From Paulinella micropora (taxonomy: Eukaryota; Cercozoa; Imbricatea; Euglyphida): a stretch of 35,121 bases of DNA. Position numbers and translations under genes: made by a program. The number at the start of each line of letters is the position of its first letter. The first letter of the stretch is position 1. The notes under the pieces are model-generated. The model made no database searches. It was not told where the DNA came from and was given only the letters and a program-made list of their open reading frames with translations. The stretch spans positions 1,459,344 to 1,494,464 of the forward strand of contig BJOX01000026.1 of the NCBI GenBank assembly GCA_009731375.1, given 5' to 3'. Positions 16,409-27,311 of the stretch are shown here, piece after piece.

Positions 16409-17172
16409 GATGTCGTAGTAGTGATCAACAGGAGGACAGTGTCAGCTCCTATGTTTGGTTTTTGTTCGTTTGTGTTCTGTTCCTCCTTCAGTCGATTGAC
16501 TAGTGAAGAGAGAAACTAATAGAGAGGGTAGGATAAGATTCCCTGTCCTCTATGAAACACTGTTTGTATGTTTGTTTTTGTTTGAGAAAAATAGTCTTTG
16601 AGACTTTCTCCGATTTCTTGTTCTCCTTACTCAGATTACTTTCTCCTCCTTCTTTTCTATATTGTATCTAGTATGAGGCACTTGGACCTACACACAGATA
16701 GTAATAGAGAAGCTAGAAAAGCTCTCCTTGAGAAGTCGACAGTCGGTCGGATAGGTTCTCAGACCTACCTTTAGAAAACGATCAGAGATTTGCAAAAATA
16801 CTCTGACGTATGTGTGAGATAATGCAGATAAATGCACAAACTAGAAGGGTAGAGTGTTGTGCTCCTGTCCCTATGCTTGTTTGTGTTTTGTGTGTGTTCC
16901 TTCACTCTTCTGTCCACCTCCTTCTTCTTGGTCTCTGTGTGAGAACAGCAAGAACGACAGAGAGTTTGTATCTGATGTCTCCTTGTGAGCACACAGATAC
17001 TGATTGGGCTAGAGGGTACGAGACACCTGCTTGAGACCAATCAAATTATTTGTTTTGTGAAAGAGTTATGAGGGAGCTGTGTTGGAGTATTTGTTTTCGT
17101 CTGACGTCCCCGTGTGAGACAGGTCAGTGAAAATTCACTCTGTTGCCTGTGTGGCAAAGAAGAAAGAAATCA
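16409..17172 (-). other. Leader (5' UTR) of the element
   Basis: About 0.76 kb without a convincing gene; the 89-codon minus frame at 16771-17040 has no recognisable feature. Two imperfectly related segments can each fold: GTATCTG/CAGATAC flanking about 16967-16999, and CTGAC/GTCAG within about 17099-17126. Structured leaders often carry packaging or dimerisation signals, but that is inference here. Confidence 0.5.
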
Positions 17173-17194
17173 CCCTAGTGATGTGGACTCCAAA
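17173..17194 (-). other. Putative primer-binding site region
   Basis: Directly after the 5' LTR the minus strand reads TTTGGAGTCCACATCACTAG. A canonical site would begin TGG, pairing with a tRNA CCA end; that is possible with a 2 nt offset, but I recognise no matching tRNA. The complement ends in GGACTCCAAA, which resembles the anticodon loop of tRNA-Trp (CCA), so priming by a half-tRNA is an alternative. Confidence 0.4.
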
Positions 17195-17431
17195 TGTAAT
17201 GCCCCCAACGATAGCTCGTTAAAAGTCGGTAATACAACCAAACACAGTCCTCAAGAATGAGAATGATATCTCGTTGTATTAGCTCAGTGAAGCCAAAAAA
17301 GGAAAACTGCAACAGACCAGGAATAAAATGGCATCAGGTCCAATCCGGACAAATAATACTGAAAAACAAGCTGGTGCACCTGTCACCAGGAAAAGGTACT
17401 TTTTACCGGCTATCCGGGGGTGATGCCTACA
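17195..17431 (-). repeat. 5' LTR (relative to the element)
   Basis: 237 bp, aligned without gaps to 6831-7067 with six substitutions. It drives the minus-strand ORFs. The ends TGTA and TACA are a 4 bp inverted repeat of the usual TG...CA type. Confidence 0.95.
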
Positions 17432-17435
17432 GAAA
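17432..17435. repeat. Target-site duplication GAAA (right copy)
   Basis: This matches 6827-6830 on the other side of the element. Confidence 0.75.
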
Positions 17436-18134
17436 GATCAATATTTTACTACAGTAATTTATCAGTCCGGGCCGAATTTGAATTCAAGTTCAGTAACTTG
17501 ATCTTGAACACTTGCCAGAAAAATCAAAAAAAATTCTTTGCCGCCTCGAAAGTTTTCCTCGGCCGGGCCGGCCCAGAAAACTCTCGGGGCCCGGCTGGGC
17601 CGGCCCGGGGCTTCTTAAACGTGAGTCGCCAACGTTGAATAAGCTTATTAATAACTTGCGGCCTTTGCATTGAAGAATACACGTATATAGTTCAAGTTAA
17701 CAACCGTGCCTGAACGTGAGAAAGGAAGCCCGGCCTGTTCAAGTAAACTTGATTATCCGAGTTAAAGCTCCGCGCCAAAACAGTTCAACTCAGGTTCATT
17801 TCTTAATTATTTTCAGCCCGTAAAGTGCTGATTCTAAATTATGTCACCGTATCACTAATACAGTAATTAGTCAGGTCTAAGCCACCGGCGGCCGGTACCG
17901 TACATTTAGAGGCTGAAAGTTTGAGGCTCTCCATGCAGCCTCATCCGATGCCTCGGCTATTGATATATCTTCGAAATGCGTCGGCCCAGAACGGTGTGCC
18001 CAACTTGCTACTTGCTTGCCTCTTTTTTTCAGCGAAAGAAAGCGCCGATGTAATTACATATAGCCAGGAAAAATAAAAGATGTTTGGCGGAGGCTACGAC
18101 GTGGAGGTTCCTCTGAAGTCAGAACTCGGGTTCC

Positions 18135-18165
<31 letters not shown>

Positions 18166-18278
18166 AATCCACTGAACGGCTTAAATCAATGAATCATGCT
18201 TGCTTTTCGTAGAGATGAAAGGACTCAGTTGAGTGTTGAGTCGGCCTCTTGCCTTAATACAAGCTTTTCAACACGGCG
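17436..18278. other. AT-rich flank with GC-rich islet and (AAC)n
   Basis: No gene is seen. GGGCCGGCCC palindromes occur at 17565-17574 and 17597-17606. A related GGGCCGGCC occurs in the left flank at 6684-6692, so both flanks may belong to one older sequence split by the insertion. (AAC)n lies at about 18136-18165. Confidence 0.5.
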
Positions 18279-18463
<185 letters not shown>

Positions 18464-18613
18464 ACGCCCGCTGTTCTGGTTGATAATAACACTGCCGGTC
18501 CCCATACAAAAAAGACGTCGCGTGTGTGTACACTACTTTTGATGTAGTTTTTCTTTCAGACTGTTATTTGTACACTACAACTCTTCGCCACTTTCAAGCG
18601 CTTGGGCCTCCGC

Positions 18614-19351
18614 CTATACATACAATACATAACATGCATACACACATACATACATACATACATACATACATACATACGTACATATATACATATATACATA
18701 CATACATACATACATACATATTTACATAAATGCATACATACATACATACATACATACAAACATACATACAAACATATATACATACATACATACATACATA
18801 CATACATACATACATACATACATACATACATACATACATACATGCATGCATACATGCATACATGCATGCATACATACATACATACATACATACATACATA
18901 CATACATACATACAGCATGCATACATACACACATACATACATACATGCATATACATAGATAGATAGATCGATACATACATACATACATACATACATACAG
19001 CATGCATACATACACACATAAATACATAAATACATACATACATACATACATACATACATACAGCATGCATACATACACACATACATACATACATGCATAC
19101 ATGCATGCATGCATACATACATACATACATACATACATACATACATAAATACATAAATACATAAATACATAAATACATACATGTATACCTCTGCGCGTAG
19201 TCGGGCTAACTCTGCGCGAACGTCCTGTATATGTATATATGTGTATGTATGTATGTATGTATGTATGTATGTATGTATGTATGTATGTATATGTGTGTAT
19301 GTATGTATGTATGTATGTATGTATGTGTGTATGTATGTATGTATGTATGTA

Positions 19352-19384
<33 letters not shown>

Positions 19385-19517
19385 ATGTATATGTGTGTGT
19401 GTACGTATGTATGTATGTATGTATGTATGTATGTATAAAGAAGTATGTATGTATGTAAGTATGTATGTATGTATGTATGTATGTATGTATGTGTGTGTAT
19501 GTATATATGTATGTATG

Positions 19518-19549
<32 letters not shown>

Positions 19550-19655
19550 TGTATGTATGCACGCATGTATGCATGCATGCATGCATGCAGTATGCATGTA
19601 GCATGTATGTATGCATGTATGTATGTATGTATGTATGTAGGTATGTAGGTATGAC
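18614..19655. repeat. ~1 kb inverted ACAT/ATGT microsatellite
   Basis: The left half (18614-19186) is ACAT/ATAC units and the right half (19229-19655) is ATGT units, so the halves are inverse complements over hundreds of bases. A unique 42 bp centre holds the direct repeat CTCTGCGCG (19189 and 19210). Within the left half a CAGCATGCATACATACAC block recurs at 18913, 18998 and 19061. Long frames on both strands are artefacts of stop-free units. Confidence 0.9.
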
Positions 19656-19759
19656 GTCTGAATGTTTGTCTGTCTGTCTGTCTGTCTGCACGTGGCAACA
19701 GCACAGCAGCTTAGCCTTTGGCCATCGACAAGATGAAAAAACAAAGAAAAATAAATAAA

Positions 19760-20047
19760 TAATAATAATAATAATAATAGTGCTTCTCTGTCAATGGCTG
19801 ATGCATTTCTGCACATGCGCCTCCATCGTCTCACCCGTGAGGGGAGTACGAAGAATTGACGATAAGCTCTAATGACACCCCCGCAAGGGCAGTTCCAACA
19901 CTTCCAGACGGGCCGGTATGTTCAATGAAAATACTGGTCCAGAAATAGACCGGTATGTTCAATGAAAATACTGGTGGCACCGACGGGAATCGAACTGGCG
20001 ACAGGGCCCAGATGGTAGAACTTGACCACTGGGCTATCACGGTGTCC
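19760..20047 (-). mobile_element. tRNA-derived SINE, nearly complete
   Basis: On the minus strand a 73 nt head (20047-19975) has tRNA layout. Box A TAGCCCAGTGG (20036-20026) matches TRGYNNARNNG, and box B AGTTCGATTCC (19996-19986) is close to GGTTCGANNCC. The acceptor-like ends GGACACC and GGTGCC pair with one base missing. The body contains a 26 bp unit twice (19950-19975 and 19913-19938), then the segment shared with 1-90, then an ATT-type tail near 19760-19778. It is probably transcribed by RNA polymerase III and mobilised by a LINE in trans. It is not a functional tRNA gene: the anticodon arm does not fold well. Confidence 0.8.
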
Positions 20048-20099
<52 letters not shown>

Positions 20100-20162
20100 G
20101 AAAGAAAGAAAAAAATCGACAGAACACATGCACATGCACACATACACAGCATCACCACCACC

Positions 20163-20194
<32 letters not shown>

Positions 20195-20282
20195 CAACAA
20201 CAACAGACAACAACCTTGCGGTTGGGTGGTTCCTTAGTGCAGACACGCGCGTTGTGTCCGTATCGTCCACAATGCAAACACC
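20048..20282. repeat. (ATA)n, (CAC)n and (CAA)n tracts
   Basis: (ATA)n at about 20048-20100 abuts the SINE head. (CAC)n at about 20153-20177 grades into (CAA)n to about 20205. The remainder is unique and gene-free. Confidence 0.8.
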
Positions 20283-20297
20283 TAGATAGATAGATAC

Positions 20298-20344
<47 letters not shown>

Positions 20345-20506
20345 GCTATCTATCTTATCTATTTTATCTATCTTATCTATTTTATCGATAGATAGATAAA
20401 TAGATAGATAGCTATCTATCTTATCTATTTTATCTATCTTATCTATTTTATCAATCTATCTATGTATCTATCTATCTATCTATCTGTCTATCTATCTATC
20501 TATCTA
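20283..20506. repeat. GATA-to-TATC strand-switching array with 66 bp palindromic tandem
   Basis: Two identical-looking 66 bp units (20321-20386 and 20387-20452) each contain the perfect palindrome GATAGATAGCTATCTATC. To the left the array reads GATA and to the right TATC, so the whole tract can fold. Confidence 0.85.
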
Positions 20507-20640
20507 TCCCGGAGGGCGTCCCTCCCCTCGATGTAAGAAAATTGGTCAAGGAGGTGGGACTTTGGCGATCAAGACCACCCCTCATAGAGCAAACTGCACC
20601 ACATGCCAGTTGGCTACCTCGCAAGGCTGCACCATGGGCT
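20507..20640. other. Unique island between tetranucleotide arrays
   Basis: 134 bp of ordinary sequence flanked by (TATC)n on the left and (GATA)n on the right. No coding, tRNA or repeat match within the window is recognised. Confidence 0.5.
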
Positions 20641-20713
<73 letters not shown>

Positions 20714-20769
20714 GTAGGTAGATAGATATATAGATAGATATATAGATAGATAGATAGATAGATATATGT

Positions 20770-20857
<88 letters not shown>

Positions 20858-20929
20858 GTAGGTAGGTAGGTAGGTAGGTAGGTAGGTAAGTAGGTAGGTA
20901 GGTAGGTAAGGTAGGTAAATAGATAGATG

Positions 20930-20981
<52 letters not shown>

Positions 20982-21039
20982 CATAGGTAGGTAGGTAGAT
21001 AGGTAGGTAGGTAGGTAGGTAGGTAGGTAGGTAGGTAGG

Positions 21040-21094
<55 letters not shown>

Positions 21095-21306
21095 GTAGGT
21101 AGGTAGGTAGGTAGGTAGGNNNNNNNNNNNNNNNNNNNNNNNNNNNNNNNNNNNNNNNNNNNNNNNNNNNNNNNNNNNNNNNNNNNNNNNNNNNNNNNNN
21201 NNNNNNNNNNNNNNNNNNNNNNNNNNNNNNNNNNNNNNNNNNNNNNNNNNNNNNNNNNNNNNNNNNNNNNNNNNNNTAGGTAGGTAGGTAGGTAGGTAGA
21301 TAGATC

Positions 21307-21375
<69 letters not shown>

Positions 21376-21436
21376 GTAGATAGGTAGGTAGATAGGTAGG
21401 TAGGTAGGTAGGTAGGTAGGTAGGTAGGTAGGTAGG

Positions 21437-21492
<56 letters not shown>

Positions 21493-21497
21493 GATAG
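20641..21497 (+). repeat. TAGA/TAGG microsatellite with gap
   Basis: Alternating blocks of TAGA and TAGG units, interrupted by 157 Ns at 21120-21276. Blocks of each unit type are homogeneous, suggesting expansion by slippage within blocks. Confidence 0.95.
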
Positions 21498-21669
21498 ACA
21501 TATATATATATATGTATATATATATATTATATATATATATATCTAGATATATATGGATATATATCTATATATATATATATAGATAGATATAGATAGATAG
21601 ATAGATAGGACCAAAGCGTAGGTGATGAGAGCTAGTGCGTACGTGTCTAGTGAGTCCGCCTGTACATGA

Positions 21670-21730
<61 letters not shown>

Positions 21731-21772
21731 TATATATATATATATATATACAGCGTGAATTGATTGATATAC

Positions 21773-21866
<94 letters not shown>

Positions 21867-21890
21867 ATGATATAGATAAATATACAGCGT
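21498..21890. repeat. (TA)n tracts, 59 bp unique island and (ATCT)n
   Basis: TA-rich runs at about 21498-21590 and 21670-21750 enclose a short unique island (about 21609-21668). (ATCT)n at 21772-21866 runs opposite to the neighbouring TAGA arrays. A short segment TATACAGCGTRAATTGATTG occurs at 21748 and 21890. Confidence 0.85.
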
Positions 21891-22185
21891 AAATTGATTG
21901 ATTTGTTGATCGATCGCTTGCTGCTTGATTGATTGATTGATTGATCGATGGATTGATCGATCGATTGCTTGCTTGATTGCTTGATTGATTAATTGATTGA
22001 TTCATGGATTGATCGATTGATGGCTTGATTGATTAATTGATTAATTGATTGATCGATTGATCGATCGATCGATTGATGGCTTGATAGCTTGATTGCGTGA
22101 TCAAGTAAATGATCGAGTGATCGATTGCTTGATTGCTTGATTGATTGATCGATATATTGATCTTGCTTGAATGATAGCTTCATGT
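21891..22185 (+). repeat. (GATT)n/(GATC)n degenerate array
   Basis: Tetranucleotides are mainly GATT with many GATC and some GCTT units. GATC units are palindromic, and several occur in runs (for example around 22051-22071). It is more degenerate than the TAGA arrays, so probably older. No gene is called. Confidence 0.8.
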
Positions 22186-22220
22186 ATATTCAGTTAGTTT
22201 GGTTAACCTGATGTACTTGA

Positions 22221-22409
22221 TCGACTAAGTACGGCAGACCGCGCGACAGGGCCTGTGACATAGATAGATAGATACATAGGTAGGTAGGTAGGTAGGTAGG
22301 TAGGTAGGTAGGTAGATAGATAGGTAGGTAGAGGTAGATAGGTAGGTAGGTAGATAGATAGATAGATGGTCGACTAAGTACGGCAGACCGCGCGACAGGG
22401 CCTGTGACA
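22221..22409 (+). repeat. 40 bp direct repeat with TAGG/TAGA spacer
   Basis: The unit beginning TCGACTAAGTACGGCAGACC and ending CCTGTGACA occurs at 22221-22260 and 22370-22409, 149 bp apart, each followed by TAGATAGATA and TAGG units. It is a tandem duplication of unique leader plus microsatellite. Confidence 0.85.
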
Positions 22410-22462
22410 TAGATAGATACATAGGTAGGTAGGTAGATAGGTAGGTAGGTAGGTAGGTAGGT

Positions 22463-22704
22463 GAGATATCGACTAATGTCAGAAAAAAGGAGCTTCTGAT
22501 TTCGTCAACCAAGGAAGTCTGTGGGTAAAGTATTAACCCGATGCCCAGTTAAGCCGTGATGTTTGCACGAAGGGACTGATACAGGCGATACCAAATCTCC
22601 CTAGTACCAGGCGGGGCCAGGGCTCGTTCCATAAGCGCCCCTTGCAGAACGAGCTCCCACCTCCATTACAGAGGGCCCAGTAAGCAGATGGAGTTTCGAG
22701 ACTG
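22463..22704 (-). repeat. Dispersed repeat R1, partial copy into gap
   Basis: 242 bp closely matching 3763-4007, with small differences, and then 475 Ns (22705-23179). The right part is lost in the gap. Confidence 0.9.
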
Positions 22705-23179
22705 NNNNNNNNNNNNNNNNNNNNNNNNNNNNNNNNNNNNNNNNNNNNNNNNNNNNNNNNNNNNNNNNNNNNNNNNNNNNNNNNNNNNNNNNNNNNNNNN
22801 NNNNNNNNNNNNNNNNNNNNNNNNNNNNNNNNNNNNNNNNNNNNNNNNNNNNNNNNNNNNNNNNNNNNNNNNNNNNNNNNNNNNNNNNNNNNNNNNNNNN
22901 NNNNNNNNNNNNNNNNNNNNNNNNNNNNNNNNNNNNNNNNNNNNNNNNNNNNNNNNNNNNNNNNNNNNNNNNNNNNNNNNNNNNNNNNNNNNNNNNNNNN
23001 NNNNNNNNNNNNNNNNNNNNNNNNNNNNNNNNNNNNNNNNNNNNNNNNNNNNNNNNNNNNNNNNNNNNNNNNNNNNNNNNNNNNNNNNNNNNNNNNNNNN
23101 NNNNNNNNNNNNNNNNNNNNNNNNNNNNNNNNNNNNNNNNNNNNNNNNNNNNNNNNNNNNNNNNNNNNNNNNNNNNNNN
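22705..23179. other. Assembly gap (475 N)
   Basis: Unknown sequence between an R1 copy and a TAGA array. Confidence 0.99.
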
Positions 23180-23239
<60 letters not shown>

Positions 23240-23335
23240 GAGATAGATAGATAGATGAGATATCGACTAATGTTGGTAGGTAGGTAGGTAGGTAGGTAGG
23301 TAGGTAGGTAGTTAGGCAGATAGATAGATAAATAA

Positions 23336-23367
<32 letters not shown>

Positions 23368-23390
23368 TAGATAGATAGACAGATAGATAT

Positions 23391-23435
<45 letters not shown>

Positions 23436-23436
23436 G

Positions 23437-23478
<42 letters not shown>

Positions 23479-23511
23479 GTAGGTAGGTAGGTAGGTAGGT
23501 AGGTAGGTAGG

Positions 23512-23546
<35 letters not shown>

Positions 23547-23608
23547 CCCTGTGGGTTTTATTCCGGGCTCAACAAGAGATAGATAGATAGATAGATAGAG
23601 AGATAGAG

Positions 23609-23639
<31 letters not shown>

Positions 23640-23640
23640 G

Positions 23641-23682
<42 letters not shown>

Positions 23683-23772
23683 GTAGGTAGGTAGGTAGGT
23701 AGGTAGGTAGATAGATAGATAGATAGATAGGTAGGTAGACAGATCGATAGACAGATCGATAGATAGATAGAC

Positions 23773-23852
<80 letters not shown>

Positions 23853-24002
23853 TAGATAAGATAGAATAGATAAATAGGTTGCTTGATTGGCTTGATTGAA
23901 ATGTAGGATGGACTTGAGTNNNNNNNNNNGGTAAGGAGGTAGGTAGGTAGGTAGGTAGGTAGGTAGGTAGGTAAATAGAAAGGTAAATAGATAGATAGAT
24001 AA

Positions 24003-24062
<60 letters not shown>

Positions 24063-24123
24063 GTAGGTAGGTAGATAGGTTGGTAGGTAGATAGGTAGGT
24101 AGGTAGGTAGGTAGGTAGGTAGG

Positions 24124-24167
<44 letters not shown>

Positions 24168-24231
24168 GAGAGAGATAGATAGATAGATAGATAGGTAGGT
24201 AGGTAGGTAGGTTGGTAGGTAGGTAGGTAGG

Positions 24232-24280
<49 letters not shown>

Positions 24281-24308
24281 GTAGGTAGGTAGGTAGGTAG
24301 GTGGGTAA

Positions 24309-24353
<45 letters not shown>

Positions 24354-24411
24354 GAGATAGAGAGATAGATAAGTAGGTAGGTAGGTAGGTAGGTAGGTAG
24401 GAGGTAGATAA

Positions 24412-24469
<58 letters not shown>

Positions 24470-24470
24470 C

Positions 24471-24545
<75 letters not shown>

Positions 24546-24610
24546 GAGATATCGACTAATGTAGGTAGGTAGGTAGGTAGGTAGGTAGGTAGGCAGATAG
24601 ATATAGATAA

Positions 24611-24655
<45 letters not shown>

Positions 24656-24656
24656 C

Positions 24657-24696
<40 letters not shown>
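23180..24696 (+). repeat. TAGA/TAGG array with R1 stumps and fragments
   Basis: Tetranucleotide array containing 17 bp R1 stumps (23257-23273 and 24546-24562) and an internal R1 fragment (23547-23577). A short unique stretch (about 23871-23919) leads into a 10 N gap at 23920-23929. Confidence 0.95.
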
Positions 24697-24856
24697 GAAA
24701 TATCGACTAATGTCAGAAAAAAGGAGCTTCTGATTTCGTCAACCAGGAAGTCTGTGGGTAAAGTATTAACCCGATGCCCAGCTAAGCCGTGATGTTTGCA
24801 CGGAAGGGACTGATACAGGCAATACCAAAGCTCCCTAGTACCAGGCGGGGCCAGGG
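24697..24856 (-). repeat. Dispersed repeat R1, partial copy into gap
   Basis: 160 bp of the R1 left end (here GAAATATCGACTAA) followed by a 794 N gap (24857-25650). One base is missing relative to the other copies (CAACCAGGAAG). Confidence 0.9.
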
Positions 24857-25650
24857 NNNNNNNNNNNNNNNNNNNNNNNNNNNNNNNNNNNNNNNNNNNN
24901 NNNNNNNNNNNNNNNNNNNNNNNNNNNNNNNNNNNNNNNNNNNNNNNNNNNNNNNNNNNNNNNNNNNNNNNNNNNNNNNNNNNNNNNNNNNNNNNNNNNN
25001 NNNNNNNNNNNNNNNNNNNNNNNNNNNNNNNNNNNNNNNNNNNNNNNNNNNNNNNNNNNNNNNNNNNNNNNNNNNNNNNNNNNNNNNNNNNNNNNNNNNN
25101 NNNNNNNNNNNNNNNNNNNNNNNNNNNNNNNNNNNNNNNNNNNNNNNNNNNNNNNNNNNNNNNNNNNNNNNNNNNNNNNNNNNNNNNNNNNNNNNNNNNN
25201 NNNNNNNNNNNNNNNNNNNNNNNNNNNNNNNNNNNNNNNNNNNNNNNNNNNNNNNNNNNNNNNNNNNNNNNNNNNNNNNNNNNNNNNNNNNNNNNNNNNN
25301 NNNNNNNNNNNNNNNNNNNNNNNNNNNNNNNNNNNNNNNNNNNNNNNNNNNNNNNNNNNNNNNNNNNNNNNNNNNNNNNNNNNNNNNNNNNNNNNNNNNN
25401 NNNNNNNNNNNNNNNNNNNNNNNNNNNNNNNNNNNNNNNNNNNNNNNNNNNNNNNNNNNNNNNNNNNNNNNNNNNNNNNNNNNNNNNNNNNNNNNNNNNN
25501 NNNNNNNNNNNNNNNNNNNNNNNNNNNNNNNNNNNNNNNNNNNNNNNNNNNNNNNNNNNNNNNNNNNNNNNNNNNNNNNNNNNNNNNNNNNNNNNNNNNN
25601 NNNNNNNNNNNNNNNNNNNNNNNNNNNNNNNNNNNNNNNNNNNNNNNNNN
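24857..25650. other. Assembly gap (794 N)
   Basis: Unknown sequence. It begins inside an R1 copy and ends in a TAGG array. Confidence 0.99.
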
Positions 25651-25697
25651 AGTAGGTAGGTAGGTAGGTAGGTAGGTAGGTAGGTAGATAGATAGAC

Positions 25698-25736
<39 letters not shown>

Positions 25737-25737
25737 C

Positions 25738-25795
<58 letters not shown>

Positions 25796-25843
25796 GTAGG
25801 TAGGTAGGTAGGTAGGTAGGTAGGTAGGTAGATAGAGAGAGAG

Positions 25844-25885
<42 letters not shown>

Positions 25886-25899
25886 GGAGAGAGAGAGAG

Positions 25900-25961
<62 letters not shown>

Positions 25962-26010
25962 GAAGGTAGGTACGTAGGTAGGTAGATAGGTAGGTAGGTA
26001 GGTAGGTAGG

Positions 26011-26062
<52 letters not shown>

Positions 26063-26112
26063 GAGATAGAGAGATAGAGAGATAGACAGAGAGATAGATA
26101 GATAGATAGATG
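25651..26112 (+). repeat. TAGG/TAGA/GAGA array
   Basis: Tetranucleotide blocks with inserted GAGA runs. It ends in GATGAGAT, the same junction that precedes the R1 copies. Confidence 0.95.
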
Positions 26113-26120
26113 AGATTCTT

Positions 26121-26263
26121 AAAGGAATGTAGTCCTTGCAAAGGAACGCAGTTTCACATCAAACAATAATTTGTGTACTGTGCATGTGTCCGGGATGGGA
26201 ATCACGGGTAGACTGTGTTCTGGAAAAAGAAGAGGAGGAAGGACGTTGAAGAAAAAGGCAATC
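26121..26263. repeat. Dispersed repeat R2, copy 1
   Basis: 143 bp identical to 29265-29407. Here it continues into a further ~210 bp of unique sequence, so this copy is the longer one. Confidence 0.95.
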
Positions 26264-26473
26264 TAGGAATGGAGAGTGGGAGGATAAGGAAGAAGAGAAA
26301 GAAAAGGAAGCCTTTAGTCCAAGTGTTTTGAGCACCGTAAGCTTGCGCAAGCTACAATGATGACATTGTATGAGGCCTAAACCCCCGCAGGGACCTAGCC
26401 CGGGCTATGCAACACTGGACGGCTATGATGGAATGCAGTCACCAATACGGACTAGAGGAAGATTAGTCCATGT

Positions 26474-26474
<1 letters not shown>
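26264..26474. other. Unique continuation of the R2 island
   Basis: Purine-rich at first (AAGAAGAGAAAG...), then mixed sequence with the short palindrome GCTTGCGCAAGC near 26341. No gene is recognised. Confidence 0.5.
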
Positions 26475-26561
<87 letters not shown>

Positions 26562-26626
26562 GAAGGTAGGTACGTACGTAGGTAGGTAGGTAGGTAGGTA
26601 GGTAGGTAGGTAGGTAGGTAGATAGG

Positions 26627-26662
<36 letters not shown>

Positions 26663-26687
26663 GAGATAGATAGAGAGATAGATAGAG

Positions 26688-26725
<38 letters not shown>

Positions 26726-26757
26726 GTAGATAGGTAGGTAGATAGATAGATAGGTAA

Positions 26758-26824
<67 letters not shown>

Positions 26825-26868
26825 TAAGGAGATAGATAGATAGATAGGTAGGTAGGTAGGTAGGTAGG

Positions 26869-26907
<39 letters not shown>

Positions 26908-26956
26908 GTAGGTAGATAGATAGATAGATAGATAGGTAGATAGATAGATAGATAGG

Positions 26957-27002
<46 letters not shown>

Positions 27003-27015
27003 TATAGATAGATAT

Positions 27016-27055
<40 letters not shown>

Positions 27056-27127
27056 GTAGATAGGTAGGTAGGTAGGTAGATTGGTAGGTAGGTAGGTAGG
27101 TAGGTAGGTAGGTAGGTAGGTAGGTAA

Positions 27128-27176
<49 letters not shown>

Positions 27177-27272
27177 ATGATAGATAGATACATAGGTAGG
27201 TAGGTAGGTAGGTAGGTAGGTAGGTAGGTAGATAGATAGGTAGGTAGGTAGGTAGGTAGGTAGGTAGGTAGG

Positions 27273-27311
<39 letters not shown>

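Larger units (their letters stand above)
6831..17431 (-). mobile_element. Ty3/gypsy-type LTR retrotransposon, complete
   Basis: A 10.6 kb element with two 237 bp LTRs, a 4 bp target-site duplication, a polypurine tract beside the 3' LTR and a long minus-strand pol. The domain order protease-like, RT, RNase H, integrase places it with Ty3/gypsy (Metaviridae-type) elements rather than copia types, where integrase precedes RT. It lacks an env-like frame. The gag region is unusual: it is divided into ORF1, ORF2 and ORF3 by one frame change and one in-frame stop. LTR identity of 97.5% suggests a fairly recent insertion. Pol is uninterrupted over 1,926 codons, so the element may still be active or have living relatives. 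Confidence 0.95.

Noticed and set aside
16771-17040. 89-codon upstream ORF in the retrotransposon leader
   Set aside because: Low-complexity and basic, without a recognisable domain. It may be chance in a 0.76 kb leader.
18556-19834. His/Thr/Tyr- and Met/Tyr/Val/Cys-rich open frames on both strands
   Set aside because: They arise because ACAT/ATGT units lack stop codons in every frame.
19975-20047. Functional tRNA gene
   Set aside because: Boxes A and B are good, but the anticodon arm pairs poorly, the acceptor stem lacks a base, and the segment continues into a SINE body with a simple-repeat tail.
22533-22704. Minus-strand coding fragment in R1 with Cys/Trp-rich sequence
   Set aside because: Two frames are open over the same stretch in different copies and neither resembles a known domain, so there is no evidence of coding.
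22533-26141. 1,202-codon minus open frame, and similar Tyr/Leu/Ile/Ser/Pro/Thr-rich frames across 20-35 kb
   Set aside because: These are translations of stop-free TAGA/TAGG units and of N runs. They have no normal-complexity domain and depend on gap length.
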